Below are positions 46,401 to 63,406 of a stretch of 64,000 bases of DNA, piece by piece. The first letter of the stretch is position 1, and the number at the start of each line of letters is the position of its first letter. The stretch comes from Antedon mediterranea. Its lineage: Eukaryota > Echinodermata > Crinoidea > Comatulida > Antedonidae. A program made the translations under genes and the position numbers. The stretch lies in contig NC_092671.1 of assembly GCF_964355755.1 (NCBI RefSeq), positions 11,109,001-11,173,000 on the forward strand, written 5' to 3'. Below the pieces are notes generated by a model. That model had not been told where the DNA came from and did not search any database. It saw only the letters and a program-made list of their open reading frames with translations.

Positions 46401-46729
46401 AAAAGAAAGTGGTGTCTTCATTCTGAAATTATAACAAAAAAAACACAAATTAATATTAACATATTAGCAGTCAATCATACTCTCACTACTGTACTACAAT
46501 AAATGTTAAGGTTTCTTGATTGTAATAATTTTGATTTCTTTAAGATAAGTGAAAATTTCACCATTTCATCAACTGTTAAATTCAATTATAATGCTACTTA
46601 GTTATCAATAACCTTGCATCTGTGCCTATGATTTGTAATGAAATCATGATTAGCAGTTTGGCGAAGATCTAGAAGATGCTCTTCTGACTGAAATGTCCAA
46701 AACTTGCGTTGTGTACTGCTGTGATACAT
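43418..46729 (-). CDS. CCNH: Cyclin H (CDK7-activating kinase subunit)
   Basis: Ten exons in gene order: 46613-46729, 46303-46422, 46133-46206, 45640-45841, 45418-45525, 45279-45334, 44491-44561, 44120-44231, 43726-43801, 43418-43459. They encode 325 residues, against 323 in human cyclin H. The start [19 protein letters not shown] closely matches the vertebrate N terminus. The cyclin boxes follow, with [12 protein letters not shown] and [21 protein letters not shown] as the clearest diagnostic stretches, and then a Lys/Glu-rich C-terminal helix. Family knowledge: cyclin H with CDK7 and MAT1 forms the CAK module of TFIIH, which phosphorylates the Pol II C-terminal domain and cell-cycle CDKs in the nucleus. 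The ATG lies two codons after an apparent AG acceptor (46735), so a 5' untranslated exon lies upstream. The last exon is short, encodes [13 protein letters not shown], and sits in a 55-bp tandem duplication. Confidence 0.95.
43910..44093. mobile_element. MITE family A copy (CCNH intron 8)
   Basis: Complete copy with ends ttaagcttggttcccactag and tagtgggaaccacgcttta. Very close to 39643-39827, including the internal caatcacaagcgaataag pair. It lies about 27 bp from the exon 8 donor at 44119. Confidence 0.9.
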
Positions 46730-47815
46730 ATTCTGAAATTTAAACATAAAATACTTTTGTTTAATGAAATCATGAAACATAAGTCATAAGATACTCTTCT
46801 AGATTAAGAATGATTATTTGTATCCACTGTATACCCACCAGTCCAGTACCAGTTTGTAAAAGTAGTACCTTTGCACTGCACTCTACAGAAACAACTTATA
46901 CTACTACCTAGGGTAGTATTATTTCATATTTTATCAGAAGAATCTACACATGTCATTACATAAAACCAGTAGAGTAGGGTTTCAATCCCTGTTGTGTGAT
47001 GTGGTGCGGCTTGCTGTTTGTCTCTTTTCAAGCCTAGTTAGGCCTAGCTAGATCTTTTAGATCCTAGTTTTCTGCTCTAAACCTATTGACGAGTTATTTA
47101 TGTTTTAACATCTTTATGGTATTAAATATTAAACTATAATACGTGTTTGCTTGCTTCCACGTCTTTATTTAATTCTAAAGTTTACACAAACTAGCCTAGT
47201 GTTTTCATACAATCTTCTTGTGCGTTACCTGCCTGCCTTCCTCCTCTTTCTTCTGGCATGGCCTCTTTGTTTATGTAGTATACCGCCACCAACAGTTTGA
47301 ATTTTATTCACGCTTCTTTTTTCAGTCGACCCCGTCGCGAAGAAAACATTTCTGAACTTTTTGTTCTTTTGCTGGTAAGATTTGGAAAAAATAATGGTGT
47401 TAACACTGTTATTGACGAATTAGACTAAGCCTAGGTCCTAGTGAAATAAAATATAGTAATGCCTTGCATTTTCAGCCTGGCAGTTTCGCACAAACAGATG
47501 TACTGACTGTATTGCTAAGCCTAACAGTAACTTCAAGCTAGGCCTAGGCCTCTGTTTGTGTGGCATGCGCGCGGGGATTTCCCCGTCATTTACGAGGTCT
47601 GAACAGGAAATAGCCCGAGATAGCAACAGCATAAATATATAGTTGTTAGGCCTAGGCGTGGGGAGAGAGGGTTCCCGAAGAGATTTGGTACAGTAGGTCT
47701 GGGTTTCAAAAGAGAAGACCCGTCAGATTGTTTTCTTTAACAATTATTGATATATTAATTATTATTATTACAGTAATTAAAAAATGTTTTTTTAACAGAG
47801 CACACTAAAATAAAG
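46730..47815. promoter_or_regulatory. Divergent CCNH/RAMAC intergenic region
   Basis: Head-to-head spacer of about 1.1 kb between the two start codons. It should hold both promoters and the untranslated first exons. The stretch 47170-47690 is richer in CpG and GC than its surroundings (gcatgcgcgcggggatttcc, cgaccccgtcgcgaag), which fits a TATA-less housekeeping promoter. An acceptor-like tttttttaacag at about 47798 would join a RAMAC 5' exon to the coding exon. Exact starts cannot be fixed by eye. Confidence 0.5.
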
Positions 47816-48833
47816 ATGGCAGACACAGAAATAGAAAAGAAGGAAAACTTGGAACATAAAGAAACAGAAATTGACACAGAGTGTTCACCCAAACAAACAG
47901 ATGTACCACATGATGATGAACCATGTAACATATCTGATGAGAAAGAAGCTACTAAAACTAGTAGCATCAAAGACTCAACACCTATTTGTGATACGGAAAC
48001 TAATGATAATGAATTGTTAAAGAAATATGAAGAAATGTTTAAGAATAGGTTCACTGAACTTGATCCAATGTACTTAAAATTAAAGGACACTAATGATGCT
48101 GAATGCATTCCAATTGTTGAAAACTTTCGTCCACCTTGGAACCCACAGAATAGGTTTGTGTATTTTGCTTAAATATTAAAAACCTCCTTGGATTTGTCTG
48201 ATAATCTAATAGTATGCCTGTATACCCTTATCCTAATCTAAACCTAAATTATAATCATCAAATCAACAATATAAATAATAATACATTTTACTCATTTGAG
48301 ACTGGCAGAATGTAAATGTGGAAATTAAAAATACAGAAGAACCTCTCTTTTTGGGACACCCCTATCTATTTAAGGGGACACTTTCATCGCCCATGTATCT
48401 ATTACGGCCATTCCAATCCCTCGTGTATTCAGAGGACACATTAAATTTAGTTAAATTGTTTTTAAAGATGTTATGTTACAGATATCACAAAATGAATTAT
48501 TTAAACTACATCATATGGTGAGGCACATTCCAATATTGATGTTCTTCACCTGAAAATGTTTGTACTTAACTCTTCTCAATTAAATGTTAATTATGTAAAT
48601 CTATGTATTTTCGTTAAAGGGATGGTGGTCGTGGAAGGGGGCATGGGAGTCACCATCACCAACAAAACCGATACAAAAGGAGGCATGAAGAATACAGATC
48701 ACATGACAACAGATGGGGAAGAGATAGCTACCATAGTAAGTACCGGGATGAACGGCAAAATCAATATCATGGAAGTAGACATAATGAACGTTCAAATTAT
48801 GAATCTAGAGACCAAGGCTATAGAAGATACTAA
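47816..48833 (+). CDS. RAMAC: RNA guanine-7 methyltransferase activating subunit (RAMAC/RAM)
   Basis: Two coding exons, 47816-48153 and 48620-48833, encode 183 residues. Residues 1-65 are acidic and Lys/Thr-rich, an extension not present in the 118-residue human protein. The activation domain follows, starting YEEMFKNRFTELD (71-83) and continuing PIVENFRPPW, which matches the EEMFASRFTENDKEY and PPIVEEW regions of human RAM. Exon 2 is an RNA-binding tail rich in Arg, Gly, His and Asn, with DNRWGRDSY (142-150) matching the DNRWG segment of the human tail. Family knowledge: RAM binds RNMT and RNA and stimulates N7 methylation of the mRNA cap. The gene is divergent from CCNH. A polyadenylation signal at 49811 would place the minisatellite in its 3' untranslated region. 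Confidence 0.9.
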
Positions 48834-48854
48834 ACACATTTAGAAGGTGGTACA

Positions 48855-49562
48855 GTGAAAGGTGGGGAGAAGAGATAGAGGTACAGATATGGAAGAGATA
48901 GAGCTACAGATGGGGGAAGAGATAGAGCTACAAATGGGGGAAGAGATAGAGCTACAAATGGGGAAGAGATAGAGCTACAAATGGGGGAAGAGATAGAGCT
49001 ACAGATGGGGGAAGAGATAGAGCTACAAATGGGGAAGAGATAGAGCTACAAATGGGGGAAGAGATAGAGCTACAGATAGGGGAAGAGATAGAGCTACAGA
49101 TGGGGGAAGAGATAGAGCTACAAATGGGGAAGAGATAGAGCTACAGATGGGCGAAGAGATAGAGCTACAAATGGGGGAAGAGATAGAGCTACAGATAGGG
49201 GAAGAGATAGAGCTACAGATAGGGGAAGAGATAGAGCTACAAATGGGGAAGAGATAGAGCTACAGATAGGGGAAGAGATATAGCTACAAATGGGGAAGAG
49301 ATAGAGCTACAAATGGGGGAAGAGATAGAGCTACAGATGGGGGAAGAGATAGAGCTACAGATAGGGAAGAGATAGAGCTACAAATGGGGGAAGAGATAGA
49401 GCTACAGATGGGGGAAGAGATAGAGCTACAGATAGGGGAAGAGATAGAGCTACAAATGGGGGAAGAGATAGAGCTACAGATAGGGAAGAGATAGAGCTAC
49501 AAATGGGGGAAGAGATAGCTATAGATAGGAAAGAGATAGAGCTACAGATGGGGAAGAGATGT
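48855..49562 (+). repeat. 23-24-bp minisatellite resembling RAMAC exon 2
   Basis: About 30 copies of agatgggggaagagatagag followed by ctac, beginning some 20 bp after the RAMAC stop codon. Variants alternate agatg/aaatg and three to five Gs. The unit is almost identical to the coding stretch agatggggaagagatagc followed by tac at 48711-48731. Confidence 0.97.
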
Positions 49563-49973
49563 CACTTTCAATAATGTTATGATGCTTTTTACACAGCTTG
49601 CATCCTCCATTAACTACAAACTACTGTATTAAACTAAAACAGCTTATTTTTCGAAGCCTGTTTTCCACCACTAGGTGAATTCATTCACATGAATCGGTGG
49701 TTAATTATGTGTATTCATATTGCCATTTTTCTTAAAGTAATGAGCAACCAATCAGTTCCCAGAGTAAAAACGCTTTTAGACTGTTTTGAAACATACTTCA
49801 TGTTGTTGTAAATAAAATAACTAAGATGCATTTAATCGAATGTTATTTATTATGTGATTTTTACATAACTGTGTATACAATAATTGCTTTTAAAATACAG
49901 TGGCATTTCAATAAGTTTAAAAGAAAAATGTTGTCATCATATAAAACCAACATACAATGTGATGACATTCATT
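49563..49973. other. RAMAC 3' end and convergent spacer
   Basis: AT-rich. AATAAA at 49811-49816 is the likely RAMAC polyadenylation signal. The remainder is the 3' flank of the convergent dynein light-chain gene. Nothing else is seen. Confidence 0.5.
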
Positions 49974-51564
49974 TTATTCAGTGTAAACACTGTATGCATG
50001 TATGAATAACTTCATACTGGGATTGGGTGATATTTCTTTTGTAGTGTAATCATCCCATCGTGTGTCTGATACCATTCGGCTTGCTAGGTCCAATCCTTGC
50101 CCCATACAAGGTACACAAACAACTTGCACTACACACTTGTATCTAAAATATAAATAGTATAACATATAAATAATGAAATCTGGATATTGTAAAATAAAGC
50201 TTAGAAATAAAACACATACAAATCCAACACATCTCGTCAGGAAAAATACTCCCTGATCTAGTCTGCTTGTAGAACACCCATTAATAGGCCGGCCGGCCAA
50301 CCTTTCCCCCAGAATAGGGTATTTCCCCTCTTTGAATGGGGTATTTCCCCTTGTTCGTTTCATTCGACTCCTCGATTGAGGGCAGTGTTTGTATGTAATA
50401 TGTAACGTAACTCCTGTTACGTACCGTTCGTATCCCAGATCTATTAGACGATCCTTAATCAGTGTGGTTATGGTCGTGCAGAACTGTCGTAAGATAAAAA
50501 AGAAATTTTAATTAGCAAATAAAGTGACGAGATATCGTAAATGATAAAAATCTCGACTGCGTGTTTCAAATTGGAATTCTGGTAACGAAAGTATCCACCA
50601 ATGGGTGAACTTGGAATCTTTGTTAATTCTTTTATAAAAGCCCAGATTTGAATTCATTGGAGACTTTTTGAATACCTTTCCAGCGTTGACGGCTGAATAT
50701 TCTTGTTTCAGAAAACCATCTTCTTCAGCTAAATTTTCATCCATGACGGTAGAAATAAGTTCATGCATTACTCCCCTAAAATAAATGATTGATTGACTGA
50801 GTAGCCTATGGATCCTTATAGTTTCACCCTTGAAATGTGTATTATTTTTTGATATCGTAGGCCTACGCACTAAGTTTTAAAACATGAAATATCGGATCCC
50901 TTTTTATGACTATTTTTAGCCTAATGATTCCCATGTTTTCTGTGATGAAGCTCTCAAAATTTTTGTATTTAACCAACTATCAGGTAAATTCACACCTACC
51001 CGGTAAGTTTTTTGTTAGGCTGCATCCGATAAGTCGGTTCATATAGTTGTTGTGGTAGAGCATTTGCAGTATATTCCTCATCTGCATTGGTTCTGATGTT
51101 CGGTCAAAAAAAAAATCAGTTTGAGATTATGATGCAGAAGTACTATATGCATTATATTTAACCAGCTTTCTGAATTCTGTTTTATACAATAAATCAATTG
51201 AAAAGAGAGAGAAATATGACGCACCCATTATTCGTCTGTTTGTTTATTAGGCCTATTATAGTTATATAGCTTGTACATTTATGCTTTTATTGTATTTTTA
51301 GTAATAAATCAAATGTCATTATTATTAATAATTAGGACTTGGCCTATATCGTTATCTAATTTATTAGGCTAAATAGGAATCATTTATAATTATAATGAGC
51401 TACGACCGACTTTCAGACCTATAATAGCCAGCTAGGCTATGCCTACTTTTAGTTACTTACAACGAAAAAGCACTAATTTGTATTGAACATTCATCGGCCG
51501 GTTTTCGTGTTTTAATCTGGAAAAGAGAGCTGGATCCTCCACTCATTTCTTTGGTGGAATTCAT
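49974..51564 (-). CDS. Tctex1-type dynein light chain (DYNLT2/DYNLT5-like)
   Basis: Five exons in gene order: 51461-51564, 51000-51092, 50676-50775, 50425-50483, 49974-50142. They encode 174 residues and end in TAA. Residues 1 to about 50 are a polar N-terminal arm. TYRMQPNKKL (from about 54) corresponds to the YRMEPxKKF lead-in of DYNLT2-type proteins. The Tctex1 domain fills the rest: ITTLIKDRLIDLGYERYK, VVQVVCVPCMGQGLDLASR, and the terminal strand HAYSVYTE. Family knowledge: DYNLT2, 4 and 5 type chains are light chains of axonemal or ciliary dyneins. Which subtype this is remains open. The start ATG has no competing upstream ATG in frame. A half-matching RFX X-box lies about 115 bp upstream. 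Confidence 0.85.
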
Positions 51565-54463
51565 TTTTTGTTTGCCGTCGTTTGATGTTGGGATGCCGAT
51601 TACAAACACAGACACAGATAAGACTCAAGAGTATACTATAAATATACTTTTCTTTACTACTGTTTTGTATTGAATTCATCCATGGTAACAAGATGGATAC
51701 GCTTGCGTAAACGACACGCGCATCCGAAATTCAGCACACGCACCGGAAACGCGTAAACGAAACTACGCTCGGCAACTAAGTTCGAGCAAGCGTGCAAAAT
51801 GTCGTCAAGTGTTGTTGCTACTGTATTTCATACTACTGTACTTATTACTCGATACCATAATATCAGGGATTGATTTTACAACTCCCTGATAATATATAGT
51901 TTATAAGGTTTAACATAATTATCAATCAAAATTAGATGACATATTGCGAGATGTCCATACAAGCATGGCATCATCACACCCACCCTCACTCATAAACAAG
52001 TGTATAAAGTCGTAGTACTGAAACGTTGGCGAATATGCGGCATCTTCCACACTTGCTAACATTCTACACGAAAAGCTCTTCAATTCAACGCTCCACTGCT
52101 TGCTTACCATATATAAACATTATTATAAACATACATTTTTACGTAGGATACGACCGAATGTTTTTACAGTTTATGTTGCTGTTGTTTCCAACTAATTTCC
52201 AGTAAACTAAAACGATCCACAACGAATTAGCCACACGTTAATTTACCCTTCCTTTACTGTGCTAAAACAAGTCGATTTCAAAACTGTTCAGAAGTTCGGC
52301 TTTAGAGGGCCTGCTGCCTAAAAATCCACTGATACGATTTCAATTGAATGCGAAAACGTACAGCGCCTGTAAGTACACGCAATTCCAATGTAACACAGGC
52401 AGGTCTAAAACCAAAAGACCTTTGGATATCGTAGCCATTTTGTATTTGGTTGTGGTCATGATCTAGGACAAAATACACTAGCCCCACCCTATCATTTCGA
52501 CCGCTGGAACAGCATTGCCACCAACCTGTATAATATATTACGAACGAAATTGATTTGCTAGACAAAATGAGTAAATTTGGAGACTTTGTTCACCCAATGT
52601 GTGTAACATTTGATGAGTGTTTTTGCAAACGATTTCTGCGCAACATTCGCAGGAAAAATGCAACATTGCTAATTTTGAGTTACAATTCGAAGATGAGAAT
52701 ATTGCTTCGTTTTCGTCAGATTTTCGGTGATTGAGGTAGGGATGAACATTATTAATATGTTCTCTTCCATTTCATTATCCATCTTTAACTTATTTGTTAC
52801 ATTTAAGTAATTTAAGTGTGCTTTTAATCTGTTCGAAGTTTGTTATTTAACGTGGTGTGTGGACGTGGCTGCGATATCACGTGACCAACAACGACCTTTT
52901 TGTAATAAAATGTTTAATATGCCCAGGTTTGTTTAGTTGATATAGAAGTACGCATGCGCAGGGATTAAGGGATCGCCTTCTTTTTAGTTTCAGATATTGT
53001 ATAAATTATATGCCACTTTTTGTTTGTACATGTATGTGTATGTATGTACAGTACTTTTATTCTTTTTCATATGGATACTCTTCATAAAGATAATTATAAA
53101 ATTATTATGAGCAACAAAAAGCTTATAATTAAATAAATATTAATAGAGGTTGAGAATTTGGATTGGCTGAAACCATCAATCAACATTTTAAGTCCTATGA
53201 CATCAGAAATTAAATTATTTTGTGTTGTTCTAGGGAGGGAATGGAATGAATAAATGTGGCAGGTTTTAAAGGCTATATTTAAAATTAATAACATAATAAA
53301 TAAATGCTGAGATTAAAAAAAATAAAAAATAAAAATCAACGATATTTCCATTCTTATAATTTTCACAAAATGTGCTTGCCACAGGCGTAACTTGCCATAG
53401 GCGTAACTTGCCATAAGGCATAATGTTAATCTAAATGTGTAGGCCCACAAACAGGGTCTTAAAAATTTTCCCTACCTTAAATTGATAATTATAATTGAGT
53501 TATAGAAGATGTACATGATGCTGTATACTGTGTAGATAAAGATATACTTGTCTCCCCCCGAAAAAAATGAAAATTAATAAAAAGACTTCACAGTTTTCAA
53601 AAAAAGTGGAAAAATGTTTCTAATAAACAGTTAAATTCAACAATAAAACCCATTTACTTCCAGTCAATTTGACTATTTTTGCTTTAAATTAAATTTGTTC
53701 AGGTAAATAATTCATGTTGAAACTGGAACATCAAAATGGCAGATTCAACAACAAAATATTAAAAAAATATTTTTTTCAGATAACAATATATATAACAGAA
53801 TAAAAGTTAGAAAACTCTATTACATCAATAAAAATATTTAATAAGGAATATATTATTACATCAATTCAGGTTTTGTTAATAGAATTTATAAATACTGTAT
53901 ATATACTGTACATTGAACAAGTTTCCTTATATTTAAATTATCTCATGAATATGCATTGTTTAAAACATTTTAAATAAATGAGCATCAGTTTTTATATTAT
54001 TTTGTAGTACACATACATACTATAGTTATTATAAAGAATAGACGAAGACAGTTTGCACTATTATAAGTTTTAATCTGTTTCTATAATGCTAAGCTAAAAT
54101 TAAGTTCAAAAACTATTTTTACAGTCAGTATGGTTAATAATAAGTGAGTACTGTACTATACTTTGTTTATATTGTAGTTCAATTTTTCAACCATTCAAAG
54201 CAACGCAAGACCCGCCGCCACAAGTTTTCATTAGTATTACTTTAACGCTATTGGTCAATTCGTTTATACGTCATCGACTAACGCTAGCAAAATTCATTTT
54301 AGGGGTGAGACTAATTGAGCAATTGGTGATACCCTATAGGCACAATTCCTTGGCGGGTTGATCGGTAACTTTTGTGCGTTTATCAGGTATAAGGCTACAG
54401 CTTGCTTCATTGAGGGAATTTATGCTGAAGAATTTCGTGAGCTAGCCTGAACAATTAGGAAAA
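51565..54463. other. Intergenic region between DYNLT-like gene and ANP32
   Basis: Head-to-head spacer. The stretch 51660-51810 is CpG-rich and probably contains the dynein light-chain promoter. 53385-53420 has a short tandem copy of ggcgtaacttgccata. The open minus-strand frames at 51922-52110 and 52302-52565 have less AT-rich codon use than the surroundings but no recognisable domain or splice context. 53.3-54.2 kb is AT-rich with nothing seen. Confidence 0.45.
51675..51690 (-). promoter_or_regulatory. Candidate imperfect RFX X-box
   Basis: The minus strand reads GTTACCATGGATGAA. The first half and centre fit the X-box consensus (GTNRCC, ATGG), but the second half lacks the expected AAC. 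It lies about 115 bp upstream of the dynein light-chain start codon and in its orientation. RFX sites are typical of ciliary genes. Confidence 0.3.
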
Positions 54464-60193
<5,730 letters not shown>

Positions 60194-62434
60194 GGCATTC
60201 TGCGACCAATTCCCTAATGTTTCCAAAGAATATTTGAAGTGTATATAAACGTGGTTTAGCAGGTCGAGGTTCATTTGTCAACCCAACTGTACAGAGATAA
60301 ACGGCGCCATCGGTCGTCTACTCGAGGGCAATATTTTCCGGTAAAATTTCCATCCGAAAGCTGTTCAACATGTGTGGGCTTTGATTAATTCCAGGGACTC
60401 GTAATCTATAGTGGTCAATAGATTTGTACTTGCCCGACCTCGATTTTGTACTTTCCCCACCTTTAAATTATACTTGCGCAAAAACATATCCAGTCTAAAA
60501 AATAATTACATGTTTAGTCACCTCTGACTTGCAACAAGTGCTTATTTATTTTTTAAAAGTTACAATTTTAATTAAATGGGTGAAATTAACATTTTATTGA
60601 ATATTGTTTTTATATATAAAGTTAAAACGGTTTGAAATTAGCCACATGCTACAGGGAAAATGAACATTTATCAGTAGCTTCCTTAAGTGTCCTTTTTGAA
60701 TAAGCAACACCTTAAAATTATCTTGTAAAAAGCACTGTTTTTTTTTTATGAGTACGAAACTCTATATCTACTTTTAAAGTAATTTGTTAATTATGAAGTT
60801 ATGATTGCTTCTAAAAATTAATAAAAGATTTATCTTGATAGTTATTTGATGTTTATCCGTTTTATAGTGATTTTCCTAATTTGTACTCCAATCTTAAACT
60901 TTAAAAATAATAAATACAAGTATTTTATTTTTCATCCACTATTGAACATAAATTAAAATTGCAAATAATTTAAAATTTGTTTACAATTTTTATTTAACAG
61001 CTTAATTTTAAATTTAAATTGCAAGTAATTTTAAATTGATTTACAATTTTTATTTAACAGCTTAATTTTAATAGTATAGAATTGATAGAATACATTTATG
61101 TGGATGTATTTTAGTACTGTACATTGAAATCTTCAACCTCGTTCTTGCAATGGCCATTGTCTTGATTTGCTTCACTTACAACAATTCTGTTACTATTGGT
61201 TAGTTAAGCATTAGTATAGGTATTTCTTTATTGCTGAATATTTATTACTGGGAATGAAAACATTGTCACCCGTAAAAACATGCGTGTTACTTTTAAAAGG
61301 TAATAAGAATAGCTATTATTATGCATATTCCTGTTTTATTTTATCCAAACTGTTTCCACAATAATGTTGTATTTCACTATTCAAGACAAAAACTGGTTAT
61401 GTTATAAAAACATATTTAAGGCTATTTTCATTTACAATTTCTTTTTAACAAATGTTAATACGTTTACCCCCAATCTTGTGGGAGGGTTGAGTCTTTGATT
61501 CTAGTAAACTGATTAATGTTATAAATTCAACAGATTTCCTGAAAATTCTGTTGCAATAAATTTTGTACAAAAGGAAATTATTGTAATTTTAGGTGTTAGT
61601 CTGGATTTATTGCGTGTTGTATTTTACTCTTTAATTATTTACTACTGTATAGCACAACATAAACATTCATTGATCGAATACTATAGTGAATCTGGATTAG
61701 CAATTTACTAAGTAATTTACCCAATACAAACCCTTTTGCAGTTGTAAAAGATCTGGCCTAAAAAAATTCACGAGTGGACTCGAGTTAGTTCACGCCTATG
61801 CAAACAACCCTCCATTTGAGTTTACCTCGGATAGGAGTGGTTTAGCTAAGTTACAAAATAATCAATGTTCCTAATTGTTTTTCAACTATCTATCATACAT
61901 TCCGGCTGTTAAAATTACTAATTTATTATGTTGAAATCATACATTGTTATCACACCCAATGAAAAAGTCACAAATGTCTGGAATCTAAAACATTTTAAAA
62001 TCTAGGACAAATTTAAATTTGTCCTAGATTTTCCTGTTGAATCATGGAACGTAGCCATAAAATGTTATAGCTTTGTGTTCCGACCTTAAGTTAAACAAAT
62101 ACAGTTAATTTTATATTATGAAAATGCACATTTATGAGGGTAGCTAGGTTTTATGTTACAGTTATACTGTATATATAGACAAAACAATGGAATACTTCAG
62201 TAACAAAGTGGATTTGATGCAATTCTCTTCCTTAACAAAGTGGATTCGCTGCATGCAGCTTTGCTCATGAAATTGACGTTTTTTACCTGAAACATCCGTA
62301 AGCCTACGTAGGTCCAGTGCACTATAATTTACATTGGTTAGTATGAATGAACGCATCTAAGTGGTGGAGATAAGTTTCTAAGGATCGATAAGTGATAATT
62401 TGACTCGCTAAAGTTTATGTGGCTATATTAGGCC
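60194..62434. other. ANP32 3' UTR and spacer before the class A GPCR
   Basis: AATAAA occurs at about 60819 and at 61555-61560, so the ANP32 3' untranslated region is probably 0.6-1.4 kb. 60950-61080 holds two tandem copies of an AT-rich segment with tttacaatttttatttaaca. A perfect 36-bp palindrome is at 61997-62032. No other gene is seen. The start of the GPCR transcript is not defined. Confidence 0.5.
61997..62032. repeat. Perfect 36-bp palindrome
   Basis: Two 18-bp arms without a spacer. The left arm reads aaaatctaggacaaattt. It lies in the spacer between ANP32 and the class A GPCR. Confidence 0.97.
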
Positions 62435-63406
62435 ATGTCTTTCTCTTCGAATGCAACCGATGAACCAATATTTTTTTCTGATGTCAAATACTTATTTATT
62501 TTCAATATGAGCCCAGTGACTGAGGTTTGTAGGACATTAACAATTATAATTGGCATTGTTGCAATCATTACAAACATGATTACATTTTTTATGTTATGTT
62601 GCATCCGACAACTCAAAAAACGTCAGAATGTTCTGATTGCAAATCTTGCAGTTGCAGACTTCCTTGTCGGTGTATTTGCGACACTGATGTCAACTACACA
62701 CAATGGTTCGGATTCCCTGACAAGTCTTGTTGCCACAACCAACGCTATGTTTTCTTTACTTTGGGTGTTTGCCGTTAGTTTTGAACGATTCTTAGCCGTG
62801 GTTGTTGCACCTTTCCGTTATCGGTATGTCGTTACTAAATGCAAGTTAACAATCGCATGCATTTGTCTTTGGATCTTTTCACTTATATTTATCAGTGGGA
62901 TGAGTATGTTGCTGATTTTCGCAGTAGAAGATAGAAAATATATGCAACCTGTGTATTTTATATACCTTTCAATGACCTGCGTTGTTGGACTGATGTATGC
63001 GATTATCTTTGGATTTGTAAAACGCCAAAGTGATACATTTGAAAGAGGATGTGCGTCTGTGAATGCTCGCCATGCACGATTAAAATCGTTGTTCGTTACA
63101 TTTGCTATTTTATTCGGCCTGCTTTGCTGTTGCTTATTACCAAACCAGTTATTCATGATGTACGTTATTCATACCACTACTGGTACTAGTTTAAAAAATA
63201 CATTTCAAGCTGTGGTTTACGATATTAGTCATGTGTTACTGCCGTTGAATTCGGCGTTGAATCCGTTCGTTTATTGGTGGCGCATTCCGGAATTCCGCAG
63301 CGGATATAAACGTTTATTGGAACCATGTTTCTCCAAATTTTATAGGCCTAGTGTTGTTGCAAGTATTAGTAGGCCTAACAGTTATGCCAATACAACTGCT
63401 TTGTAA
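62435..63406 (+). CDS. Intronless class A (rhodopsin-like) GPCR, orphan
   Basis: A single open exon of 323 residues with seven hydrophobic segments. N-glycosylation sites N6 (NAT) and N24 (NMS) are in the short extracellular N terminus. Helix 2 has the class A motif NLAVADFLVG (70-79, D75 being the sodium-site aspartate). Helix 3 ends in ERF (117-119) in place of DRY. Helix 6 has LLP but no CWxP. Helix 7 ends in NPFVY (276-280), the NPxxY motif. The C-terminal tail is about 40 residues, with a Cys near 298 that could be palmitoylated. Class A receptors signal through G proteins at the plasma membrane. The ligand is unknown; the layout resembles the many intronless orphan receptors of echinoderms and amphioxus. 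The nearest human family cannot be named safely. Confidence 0.92.
   Translation: MSFSSNATDEPIFFSDVKYLFIFNMSPVTEVCRTLTIIIGIVAIITNMITFFMLCCIRQLKKRQNVLIANLAVADFLVGVFATLMSTTHNGSDSLTSLVATTNAMFSLLWVFAVSFERFLAVVVAPFRYRYVVTKCKLTIACICLWIFSLIFISGMSMLLIFAVEDRKYMQPVYFIYLSMTCVVGLMYAIIFGFVKRQSDTFERGCASVNARHARLKSLFVTFAILFGLLCCCLLPNQLFMMYVIHTTTGTSLKNTFQAVVYDISHVLLPLNSALNPFVYWWRIPEFRSGYKRLLEPCFSKFYRPSVVASISRPNSYANTTAL

Noticed and set aside
50508-50870. 120-residue minus-strand ORF as a separate gene
   Set aside because: Only its middle (50676-50775) is coding. It is exon 3 of the Tctex1-type gene, and the rest reads into introns.
51922-52565. Two minus-strand frames with less AT-rich codons
   Set aside because: Considered as exons of an extra gene, but there is no domain, no consistent splice pairing and no conserved motif. 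They may simply reflect the CpG-richer promoter DNA nearby.
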